A stretch of 32,193 nt of DNA from Urechidicola sp. (GTDB lineage: Bacteria; Bacteroidota; Bacteroidia; Flavobacteriales; Flavobacteriaceae): NCBI GenBank assembly GCA_028599075.1, contig JAQRMW010000234.1, positions 1 through 32,193 on the forward strand, in the 5' to 3' direction. The position numbers and the translations under genes are program-made. Below the pieces are notes generated by a model. It saw only the letters and a list, made by a program, of their open reading frames with translations. It did no database searches and was not told the origin of the DNA. The first letter of the stretch is position 1. Each line of letters opens with the position of its first letter. This document shows positions 25,357-31,870 of the stretch, in pieces.

Positions 25357-25825
25357 TATTTATATCTGATTTTCCTCCAGTCTTTTCTACCAACTTAACC
25401 TCTTTGATTGTCATTTTTTGCGAAATGGATTTACACATATCATAAACCGTTAAAGCTGTAATAGTTGCACCTGTAAGTGCTTCCATTTCGACTCCGGTTT
25501 TTCCTTCAATTTCTACCGAACATACTATTTCGATTTCTTCGGTATTCAAAATTTGAATATCAATATCAACACCATTTATTAATAAAGGGTGGCACATCGG
25601 AATTAATTCTGATGTCTTCTTCACTGCCTGAACTCCGGCAACAATTGCTGTTTGAAAAACAGGGCCTTTTTTAGTGGTTAATTCATCATTTTTAAAATGA
25701 GAAATAACCTCAGTTCCCAAAAACATTTGAGCTACTGCAATAGCTTTTCGTTTAGTGATATTCTTATCACCAACATTTACCATTTTTGGGTTGTTCTGCT
25801 TATTGATATGTGAAAACTCGCTCAT
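25349..25825 (-). CDS. moaC: Cyclic pyranopterin monophosphate synthase MoaC
   Basis: MoaC, after MoaA, closes the cyclic pyranopterin monophosphate ring. The 158-residue protein has MVNVGDKNITKRKAIA, the active-site MCHPL (in IPMCHPLLI), the catalytic stretch KTGVEMEALTGAT, DMCKS, and the lysine-rich end LVEKTGGKSD. The final GGKSG of most relatives is GGKSD here. It lies between moeA (54-base gap) and mobA (overlap of 8 bases). Confidence 0.95.
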   Translation of the reverse strand: MSEFSHINKQNNPKMVNVGDKNITKRKAIAVAQMFLGTEVISHFKNDELTTKKGPVFQTAIVAGVQAVKKTSELIPMCHPLLINGVDIDIQILNTEEIEIVCSVEIEGKTGVEMEALTGATITALTVYDMCKSISQKMTIKEVKLVEKTGGKSDINNG

Positions 25826-25879
25826 CTACTAAATTGTTTTAATACTGTCATTCCTCTCCATTTATTTTAGTCAACAAAA

Positions 25880-27199
25880 CTAAAAAATTCGATACTTCAT
25901 TATCGTGAAAACTTCTCCTTTTTTAAATTCAGTTCTATCAGCAGGTAGTTCTAAAAACCCATCTGTTAGGACAATATTTGCTAAATCACCTGAGCCTTTG
26001 CCGGCAATTGGAGTGGCAATTAATTGCCCGTTTTTATTTTCTAATTTTACTTGTAAAAAATAAGTCAAACTAGGTTTAAAGGTAAAATCATTCGCAAGAA
26101 TAGCAAAATTTTGTTGCTCCTCTAATCCCAAAGATTTTTGATACCAAGGATAAAAATATTTCATGCACCCAACAAATGTAGAAATAGGATTCCCAGGGAA
26201 AGCAAAAACTGCTGTATTTTGACTTTGATTACTTTCAACAACATTGTCTACGCCGCGTCCGCTCATAACATCAGGCACATTGCGCCCGAACCAAAAAGGT
26301 TTCCCTGGACGTTGAGCAACTTTATGAAATAGCTTTTCTACCCCTAATTCATCTAGCACTTCAGGAATAAAGTCAAATTTTCCTTTACTAACAGCTCCAC
26401 TAAAAAGCAATACATCATACTCTTTTAAATAGCCTTTTATTTTTGATTTTAGAGCTTCCTTATTATCTGTAATATGTGCAGTTTTGGCATTAATTTTCAA
26501 TCGCTCTAATAAAGAAACCAAGGTGTAAACATTACTTCTTCTAATTTGATAATCTTTAGGAGTCTCAGCAACATCAACCAATTCATCACCTGTAGAGATA
26601 ATCATCACTTTGGGTTGCTTTATAACTTTTACTTTTGACTTTCCTACAGTGGCTAACACTCCTATTTCTGCAGATGAGATCAAAGTATTCTCTGGAATTA
26701 TTAAATCTCCTTGTTGCTTATCTGTTCCTTTTTTATGTATGTTTTTAAATTGCTGTACTTCTTCTATTTGGACAGTCGCTATCGAGTTTTCAACCTCAAC
26801 TTGCTCATATGGAATCACAACATCTATATTTTTGGGAAGAACAGCGCCTGTCATTACTTCAATACAATTCTCAGAATTTTTCAATGTTAATTGTGGGCTC
26901 CCTGCGGGCTGAATTCCTTCAATTGTAAATTTTCGCTGGCCTTTATTAAATGAATCAAAACAGATACCGATACCGTCCATACTGACTCTATTGAATGGAG
27001 GGAAGTCTCTATCAGCAACAATATTTTCTTTTAATACACGTCCTAAAGAATTGATAAAATCTACTTCTTCTATTCCAAAGTTTAAGCATTCGTTTAAAAT
27101 AATTTCGAGAGCAGTATTTGAAGATGTTAGCTTGGTAACTTTATTTTTTATTGAGCTATCGAATGGGCTCGAACAAACATTGTTGAATTTTTCTTCCAT
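25880..27199 (-). CDS. moeA: Molybdopterin molybdenumtransferase MoeA
   Basis: MoeA inserts molybdate into adenylated molybdopterin. The 439 residues show DRDFPPFNRVSMDGI (~63-77), MTGAVLPKNIDVVIP, IISTGDEL, FSGAVSKGKFDFIP, QRPGKPFWFG and FAFPGNPIST (~332-341). In the first motif an Asn (N70) occupies the place of the Asp that is functionally important in E. coli MoeA (D59). Between FWFGRN and FAFPGNP there are about 20 extra residues (~308-328, including MSGRGVDNVV) absent from the E. coli protein. The order of domains is otherwise normal. It follows moaA by 14 bases. Confidence 0.92.
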   Translation of the reverse strand: MEEKFNNVCSSPFDSSIKNKVTKLTSSNTALEIILNECLNFGIEEVDFINSLGRVLKENIVADRDFPPFNRVSMDGIGICFDSFNKGQRKFTIEGIQPAGSPQLTLKNSENCIEVMTGAVLPKNIDVVIPYEQVEVENSIATVQIEEVQQFKNIHKKGTDKQQGDLIIPENTLISSAEIGVLATVGKSKVKVIKQPKVMIISTGDELVDVAETPKDYQIRRSNVYTLVSLLERLKINAKTAHITDNKEALKSKIKGYLKEYDVLLFSGAVSKGKFDFIPEVLDELGVEKLFHKVAQRPGKPFWFGRNVPDVMSGRGVDNVVESNQSQNTAVFAFPGNPISTFVGCMKYFYPWYQKSLGLEEQQNFAILANDFTFKPSLTYFLQVKLENKNGQLIATPIAGKGSGDLANIVLTDGFLELPADRTEFKKGEVFTIMKYRIF

Positions 27200-27213
27200 A
27201 CTAATTAATTTAA

Positions 27214-28206
27214 CTAACCACCAATAGTAGACATGCTTTCTGTAACATCAGAATCTCGATTTGCTTCAGCTAAAAATCCGTCTTTAGGTTTCTTTGCAAC
27301 AAGCTTTAAAAACAACTCTTTTAACTCATCATTACTTGCTCCATTTCTCATAAATTGTCTGATATTAAAAACACCATCATCAAACAAACAATTTTTAAAC
27401 ATCCCTGTTGCGGTAATTCTAATTCTATTACAATCACTGCAAATAGTTCTTGTAAATGCAGGAATAATTCCGAATGTGCCTTTGTAATTTTCAACCTTAA
27501 AATTCATTGAGGTCGATGATTTTTTATCCTTTAATTTTTCTGTGTTTGGAAACTCTCTATTAATTTCGGACAATATTTTGTTGTAATTCCAAACTTCATT
27601 TGTTTGCTTTTGTCCTACTCCATTAAAAGGCATTTCTTCAATAAAACGAACTGCAATATTTCGAGTTTTTGTCAATTCAACAAAATCAATAATTTCATTT
27701 GTATTGATTCCTGATTGCACTACAACATTTAATTTTAAATTCAATTTTGACTTTTCTAGTAAGCCTAGAGCTTTATAGGTTTTCTCAAATTGATCGCGTC
27801 TTGTAATCGTTTTAAACTTCTCTCGATTCAAGCTATCTAAACTCAAATTAATAGATTTCACTTTTAGCTTTTCAATTTGTTCTAAATGTTTTGAAATTAA
27901 AACCCCGTTTGTAGTGATATTAATTTCGTCTAACAAATCATTAAAATCGAGCATTTCTAGAAAACTCATAAATCCTTTTCTAACAAAAGGCTCTCCACCT
28001 GTAAGTCTTACTTTATTCACTCCCAACTCACTCAATACGCGTGTAATCCTGTACATTTCTTTGTAAGTGAGCAACTCTTCTCTATCAACAATATCAATTC
28101 CATGTGCAGGCATGCAGTATTGACAACGCAGATTACAACGATCGGTAATTGCCAATCGTAGATATGAAATCTGTCTCCCAAAATTGTCAACTAATTGCTG
28201 ATTCAT
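27214..28206 (-). CDS. moaA: GTP 3',8-cyclase MoaA (radical SAM)
   Basis: MoaA starts molybdopterin synthesis by rearranging GTP to 3',8-cyclo-GTP. The N-terminal radical SAM cluster is CNLRCQYC (C24, C28, C31), followed by the SAM-binding LTGGEPF. The C-terminal cluster cysteines are C256, C259 and C273. The chain ends in the conserved Gly-Gly (STIGG, 329-330), which reaches into the active site. All key residues are present at 330 residues. Its ATG overlaps the waaA stop as ATGA, so the two are translationally coupled. Confidence 0.96.
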   Translation of the reverse strand: MNQQLVDNFGRQISYLRLAITDRCNLRCQYCMPAHGIDIVDREELLTYKEMYRITRVLSELGVNKVRLTGGEPFVRKGFMSFLEMLDFNDLLDEINITTNGVLISKHLEQIEKLKVKSINLSLDSLNREKFKTITRRDQFEKTYKALGLLEKSKLNLKLNVVVQSGINTNEIIDFVELTKTRNIAVRFIEEMPFNGVGQKQTNEVWNYNKILSEINREFPNTEKLKDKKSSTSMNFKVENYKGTFGIIPAFTRTICSDCNRIRITATGMFKNCLFDDGVFNIRQFMRNGASNDELKELFLKLVAKKPKDGFLAEANRDSDVTESMSTIGG

Positions 28207-29447
28207 TGTTGTAATGTTTTATCAATATAGGTCAAAATCATTTTTGTAGCACCCACATTATTCGTAATAAAATCTTTTGAAATTTTCCCTTTTGAAGTTC
28301 TGATTTCAGTATGCAAAAATACTTCATTTAGCTCAGATTTCAACTCCTTTTGACTCTTTATTGATACTACTCCTCCTAAATTTACCAAATCAATTGCTTC
28401 CTTAAACTTTTGATAATCAGGGCCAATAATTATTGGCATTCCAAAAGTTGCTGGCTCCAACACATTGTGCAATCCTGTAGCAAATGCACCTCCTATATAA
28501 GCAATGTCTGCATAGTAATATACTTTGGTTAAAAAGCCAATAGCATCAATAATTAATACTTCAGCATCTACTAAATTGTGATTCTCTTTTTCGGAATACA
28601 AAACAGTCTTCTTTGTAATTCTCTTTTGCAACTCATCAATCCCTTTTTGTTTAATATTATGCGGAGCAAAAATATATTTTTGGTTCTTTGCAGTTGAATT
28701 GTTGATATAATCAATCAATAAATCTTCATCCTCTTTCCAAGTACTTCCACAAACTAAGAGTATGCTGTCTACTTTAAATTCTAACACAAAATTGAGCTCA
28801 TTGTTTTGCTGAGTAATTTCAAAAACGCGATCAAAACGCGTGTCTCCACTTTTTTCAACATTTGTGAATCCAACGGAATTCAACAAGTTTTTTGAATTGT
28901 CATCTTGAACAAAAAAGTGTGAAAACCCTTTTAGTGATTTACGCATCCACGCTCCATACCCTTTAAAGAAGGCTTGATTTTCTCTAAAGATTCCAGAAAC
29001 CAAAATGGTTTCAATTTGCTGGTTTTTTAATTCCCTCAATATATTTGGCCAAAACTCATATTTTACAAAAATTGCCAATGCAGGATTTGTAAGCTGAATA
29101 AACTTTTTAGCTTTTTTCTTAGTGTCTAGGGGTAGATAACAAATAACATCAGCACCTTCATAATTCTTTCTGACCTCATATCCCGAAGGCGAAAAAAAAG
29201 TTAATACAATTTTGTAGGATGGGTGTTTAATTTTGAGTTTCTCAATGATGGGTCTCCCTTGTTCAAATTCACCTAGAGATGCACAGTGCATCCAAATAAC
29301 TTTACTGCCAGAAGGAATTTCATTTTTAAGTTTTGCAAACACTTCTTTTCTTCCATCAACAAACAGGCTTATTTTTTTATTGAACAAGGCAATTATCCGA
29401 AGAAAAAAATCGGCAACAATAAGTACAAAATTATAAAGTGTGTACAT
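28203..29447 (-). CDS. waaA: 3-deoxy-D-manno-octulosonic acid transferase (KdtA/WaaA)
   Basis: WaaA adds Kdo from CMP-Kdo to lipid A precursor at the inner face of the cytoplasmic membrane. The protein shows an N-terminal membrane anchor (MYTLYNFVLIVADFFLRIIALF), the Kdo-transferase motif IWMHCASLGEFEQGRPIIE, GDTRFDRV, FAPHN, and DIAYIGGAFATGLHNVLEPATFGMPIIIGP. I chose the ATG at 29447 (414 residues); an in-frame start 39 bases upstream adds residues that cross the rpmA terminator and promoter box. It is the first gene of the molybdopterin operon, an odd pairing of pathways. Confidence 0.92.
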   Translation of the reverse strand: MYTLYNFVLIVADFFLRIIALFNKKISLFVDGRKEVFAKLKNEIPSGSKVIWMHCASLGEFEQGRPIIEKLKIKHPSYKIVLTFFSPSGYEVRKNYEGADVICYLPLDTKKKAKKFIQLTNPALAIFVKYEFWPNILRELKNQQIETILVSGIFRENQAFFKGYGAWMRKSLKGFSHFFVQDDNSKNLLNSVGFTNVEKSGDTRFDRVFEITQQNNELNFVLEFKVDSILLVCGSTWKEDEDLLIDYINNSTAKNQKYIFAPHNIKQKGIDELQKRITKKTVLYSEKENHNLVDAEVLIIDAIGFLTKVYYYADIAYIGGAFATGLHNVLEPATFGMPIIIGPDYQKFKEAIDLVNLGGVVSIKSQKELKSELNEVFLHTEIRTSKGKISKDFITNNVGATKMILTYIDKTLQQ

Positions 29448-29452
29448 GGGCA

Positions 29453-29486
29453 CAAAGGTAACGAAACTGCACAAAAAAACTCCCAA
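29453..29486 (-). promoter_or_regulatory. waaA-moa operon promoter TTG-N23-TACCTTTG
   Basis: On the minus strand TTG... at 29484-29486 reads GGG/TTG across the terminator stem and stands 23 bases from an exact -7 box TACCTTTG (29453-29460). The box ends only 5 bases before the waaA ATG, so transcription would start at or near the A of the start codon. Confidence 0.4.
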
Positions 29487-29506
29487 ACTTTCGTAAGGGA
29501 GTTTTT
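29474..29506 (-). terminator. Terminator of rplU-rpmA
   Basis: An AACTCCC/GGGAGTT stem with A/T flanks (AAAAAACTCCC and GGGAGTTTTT) and a 12-base loop, followed on the minus strand by a T-run. It starts 22 bases past the rpmA stop. It overlaps the -33 side of the waaA promoter. Confidence 0.8.
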
Positions 29507-29528
29507 ATTATTCTATCAATATAATTTA

Positions 29529-29789
29529 TTACGCCTCGAAAGGAACAATAGAAACATATGATTTATTATCTCTTTTCTTTTGGAATTTAACTAAACCATC
29601 AACCTTAGCATGTAAAGTATGGTCTTTTCCCATATATACATTTTCTCCTGGATTGTGTGTAGTTCCCCTTTGACGTATGATGATATTTCCTGCGATTGCA
29701 GCTTGCCCACCAAATATTTTAACTCCTAATCGTTTCGATTCTGATTCTCTACCATTTTTCGAACTTCCGACTCCTTTTTTATGTGCCAT
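29529..29789 (-). CDS. rpmA: 50S ribosomal protein L27
   Basis: L27 lies by the peptidyl-transferase centre of the 50S subunit. The 86-residue protein starts directly with [22 protein letters not shown], without the cleaved N-terminal extension known from Firmicutes, and has [21 protein letters not shown]. It follows rplU by 20 bases in the usual rplU-rpmA order. Confidence 0.97.
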   Translation of the reverse strand: MAHKKGVGSSKNGRESESKRLGVKIFGGQAAIAGNIIIRQRGTTHNPGENVYMGKDHTLHAKVDGLVKFQKKRDNKSYVSIVPFEA

Positions 29790-29809
29790 CTTATTTTACG
29801 TTTAGTGGT

Positions 29810-30328
29810 TTAACTTAATGCTGCAATTAAATCAGCCTTCTTCATAGAAGAAATTCCTTTTACTCCTTTTGCTTTCGCTAACTCTTTTAATTCAGCTACC
29901 GTCATTTTACTAAAATCTTGAGCTACAGCTTCAACTTTAGTTTCTTCTTTTTTAACTGCTTCCTTTTTTGGAGCTGCTTTCTTAGCTTCAACTTTTTTTG
30001 CTGTTGCTTTTTTAGCACCAGATGCTGAAATACTTTCAATTTGGATTTCGGTTAAAGACTGTCTATGACCATTCTTTACTCGATATCCTTTTCTACGTTT
30101 CTTTTTGAAAACGATGACTTTGTCACCTTTAAGATGACTTAAGATTTTGGCAGTCACTGCTGCTCCTTCTATAGCTGGGGCGCCAATAGTTACTTTTCCA
30201 TCATCCAATAAAAGAACATTGTCAAAACTTACGTTTGACCCTTCTTCTCCTTGTAAACGATGAACGAATACCTTTTGATCTTTTGCTACTTTAAATTGTT
30301 GCCCTGCTATCTCTACAATTGCGTACAT
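29810..30328 (-). CDS. rplU: 50S ribosomal protein L21 with C-terminal extension
   Basis: The first ~102 residues are standard L21 ([49 protein letters not shown]). The remaining 70 residues are additional: an Ala-Lys-rich low-complexity linker (~105-135) and then a small helical unit at ~139-172 ([34 protein letters not shown]) that resembles SAP/HeH or Rho N-terminal nucleic-acid-binding folds. Most bacterial L21 proteins have only ~103 residues. Longer L21 is known to me in flavobacteria, so this is probably lineage-wide. It heads the rplU-rpmA transcript behind a strong promoter match. Confidence 0.95.
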   Translation of the reverse strand: MYAIVEIAGQQFKVAKDQKVFVHRLQGEEGSNVSFDNVLLLDDGKVTIGAPAIEGAAVTAKILSHLKGDKVIVFKKKRRKGYRVKNGHRQSLTEIQIESISASGAKKATAKKVEAKKAAPKKEAVKKEETKVEAVAQDFSKMTVAELKELAKAKGVKGISSMKKADLIAALS

Positions 30329-30387
30329 ACGATTAAATTTAAATTTCGCTTGTTAATATTAATACTTACCTATTAGATAAGCGGGTG

Positions 30388-30417
30388 CAAATATATTTCT
30401 TTTTTGTAAAACAGCAA
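30388..30417 (-). promoter_or_regulatory. rplU-rpmA promoter TTG-N19-TATATTTG
   Basis: On the minus strand TTG (30415-30417) stands 19 bases from an exact -7 box TATATTTG (30388-30395). This is the best full match in the window. It implies an untranslated leader of about 50 bases before the rplU ATG at 30328, long enough to hold a control element; a small AT-only palindrome TTAATATTAA is all I see in it. Confidence 0.7.
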
Positions 30418-30459
30418 AGAATTTACAGTCTTAAAATAAGAGGGTTAACAATCAGTAAA

Positions 30460-31341
30460 TCAAGCTTTACTTTTTTTATTAACTAAGTAAACTCCTATCA
30501 AAATAATTACACCCCCCATTGCTTGGATAAAACTAATTCTTTCGCCATCTAAAACGCCCCACAAAACTGCAACTAAAGGCATTACATAGGCAACAGATGA
30601 GGCAAAAACAGGAGATGAAATATGCACTAATTTATTAAATAATACTTTAGCTATTGCCGTACCGAATATAGAAAGTAAAACAATATAGTATATAGATATA
30701 TAAAAGCCATCCCCATTAAAAGTAGATTTTGAGAAAAAATCTGAGAAAAATAAAATAACAAATGCAGGAAAAATGATAGAAACAAAATTTCCAGATGCAA
30801 TTGCTAATGGAGTTTCATTGTGCAAATGCTTTTTTATAATATTAACACTCATGGCATACATAATGGTTGCTATTATTACAAGACCCGCATATAAGTAGTT
30901 TTGATGAGGGTTTAAATGCGCACCACTTGCAATTAATATCATAGTCCCAATAAGCCCAACAATAACTCCTGTAACCTGTCTTTTTGTAGTTGTTATTTTA
31001 AAAATTGCCAATCCGAAAAGGACTGTATTTAAAGGTACTAATGAATTTAAAATAGAAGCTATAGCGCTGTCAACTTCAGTTTCGGCAAAAGCAAATAGAA
31101 ATGCAGGAAAAAAAGTCCCTAAGATACCTGTTGCAACTATCCACTTGTAATTTTTCTTTTCAATAGTTTTTAAACTTTTAAAGCCAACACCAATCAAAAT
31201 AAGTCCTGTAATGATAATTCTCAATGCTCCCATTTGCAGAGCAGTTAATCCTATTAAGCCTTTTTTTATCAAAATAAATGAGCTTCCCCAAATAAGAGAA
31301 AGCACTAATAAGTACACCCATTTCTTTTGATAATTGTTCAT
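30460..31341 (-). CDS. EamA/DMT-superfamily transporter
   Basis: The 293-residue protein has ten hydrophobic segments arranged as two repeats of five, as in EamA (drug/metabolite transporter) exporters. The first begins VYLLVLSLIWGSSFILIKKGL, and the second contains YLYAGLVIIATIMYAMSVNIIKK. Conserved family features are LIWGSSF and the ALRIIITG segment, and the last span SFIQAMGGVIILIGVYLVNKK is typical. The substrate cannot be inferred. The gene is single, 132 bases upstream of the rplU start and divergent from the lipoprotein at 31435. Its own promoter is not clear. Confidence 0.9.
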   Translation of the reverse strand: MNNYQKKWVYLLVLSLIWGSSFILIKKGLIGLTALQMGALRIIITGLILIGVGFKSLKTIEKKNYKWIVATGILGTFFPAFLFAFAETEVDSAIASILNSLVPLNTVLFGLAIFKITTTKRQVTGVIVGLIGTMILIASGAHLNPHQNYLYAGLVIIATIMYAMSVNIIKKHLHNETPLAIASGNFVSIIFPAFVILFFSDFFSKSTFNGDGFYISIYYIVLLSIFGTAIAKVLFNKLVHISSPVFASSVAYVMPLVAVLWGVLDGERISFIQAMGGVIILIGVYLVNKKSKA

Positions 31342-31407
31342 TTCGTTTTAAAAAAATTACAGCTGCAAAAGTCGTATAAATAATTCGGATGTTACTAATA
31401 TAGTCCG

Positions 31408-31415
31408 TAATTTTG
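31408..31415 (+). promoter_or_regulatory. Promoter -7 box TAATTTTG of the HMA-like lipoprotein gene
   Basis: Exact TAnnTTTG match on the plus strand, 19 bases before the ATG at 31435. No TTG at the usual -33 distance. Confidence 0.45.
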
Positions 31416-31434
31416 CCTACTAAATCTTTTCATT

Positions 31435-31776
31435 ATGAAATCCTTAAATCCCTTCTTTGCATTAACTGTCTTAATATTTATTGTTAGCTGCAACAACAAT
31501 CCTACACCTGAAAAAAGTGTTGTGTTAGAAGAAAAAATTGAAACTATAGAAGTAGGTATCGAAGGAATGACCTGCGAAATAGGTTGCGCAAAACTTATCG
31601 AGTCTAAAGTTTATAAACTAGAAAGTGTTACGGCTTCAAAAGTCAACTTTGAAGAAAAAATTGGTCAGTTCTCTTTTGATAGCAATAAAATATCTCGAGA
31701 AGAAATTGTAAAAAACATTAATGGTATTGCAGGTGGTGATTTATATAAAGTCACGAGCACAAAGACAGTTGAATAA
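31435..31776 (+). CDS. Lipoprotein with heavy-metal-associated (HMA)-like domain
   Basis: The 113-residue protein has a lipoprotein signal (LTVLIFIVSC, lipid-attached C19) and, after a short linker, an HMA-like fold at ~37-105: IEVGIEGMTCEIGCAKLIESKVYKL, then VTASKVNFEEKIGQFSFDSNKISREEIVKNI. The metal site is C47-x3-C51 rather than the usual CxxC, so it may bind metal differently or not at all. A lipid anchor puts it in the periplasm or at the outer membrane, unlike cytoplasmic copper chaperones. It is followed after 94 bases by a cysteine-rich lipoprotein on the same strand. Confidence 0.8.
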   Translation: MKSLNPFFALTVLIFIVSCNNNPTPEKSVVLEEKIETIEVGIEGMTCEIGCAKLIESKVYKLESVTASKVNFEEKIGQFSFDSNKISREEIVKNINGIAGGDLYKVTSTKTVE

Positions 31777-31807
31777 TATTTCTCTTCCAGTTTTTTAAGA
31801 ATCTCCT

Positions 31808-31826
31808 AGAATAAATAGTTTATTCT
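31808..31826. promoter_or_regulatory. Operator-like 19-bp palindrome upstream of the cysteine-rich lipoprotein gene
   Basis: Perfect 8-bp arms AGAATAAA and TTTATTCT around a TAG centre. It ends two bases before the -7 box of the next gene, in the space between the -33 and -7 regions where repressors or MerR-type activators bind. No T-run follows it, which argues against a terminator. Confidence 0.45.
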
Positions 31827-31828
31827 GT

Positions 31829-31836
31829 TATATTTG
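31829..31836 (+). promoter_or_regulatory. Promoter -7 box TATATTTG of the cysteine-rich lipoprotein gene
   Basis: Exact TAnnTTTG match on the plus strand, 34 bases before the ATG at 31871. No TTG is seen at the usual -33 distance; the palindrome takes up that space. Confidence 0.5.
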
Positions 31837-31870
31837 TCAGATTATTAACTAAATCTAACACCCAATTATT

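Noticed and set aside
25865..25885. Seven-base stem (TTTTAGT/ACTAAAA) between moeA and moaC, and a TAGTTTTG box in it
   Set aside because: No T-run for a terminator, and no TTG upstream for a promoter; the genes look co-transcribed.
30454..30471. AGTAAA/TTTACT hairpin at the end of the EamA gene
   Set aside because: The T-run is on the wrong side for the gene's direction, and the stem overlaps the stop codon.
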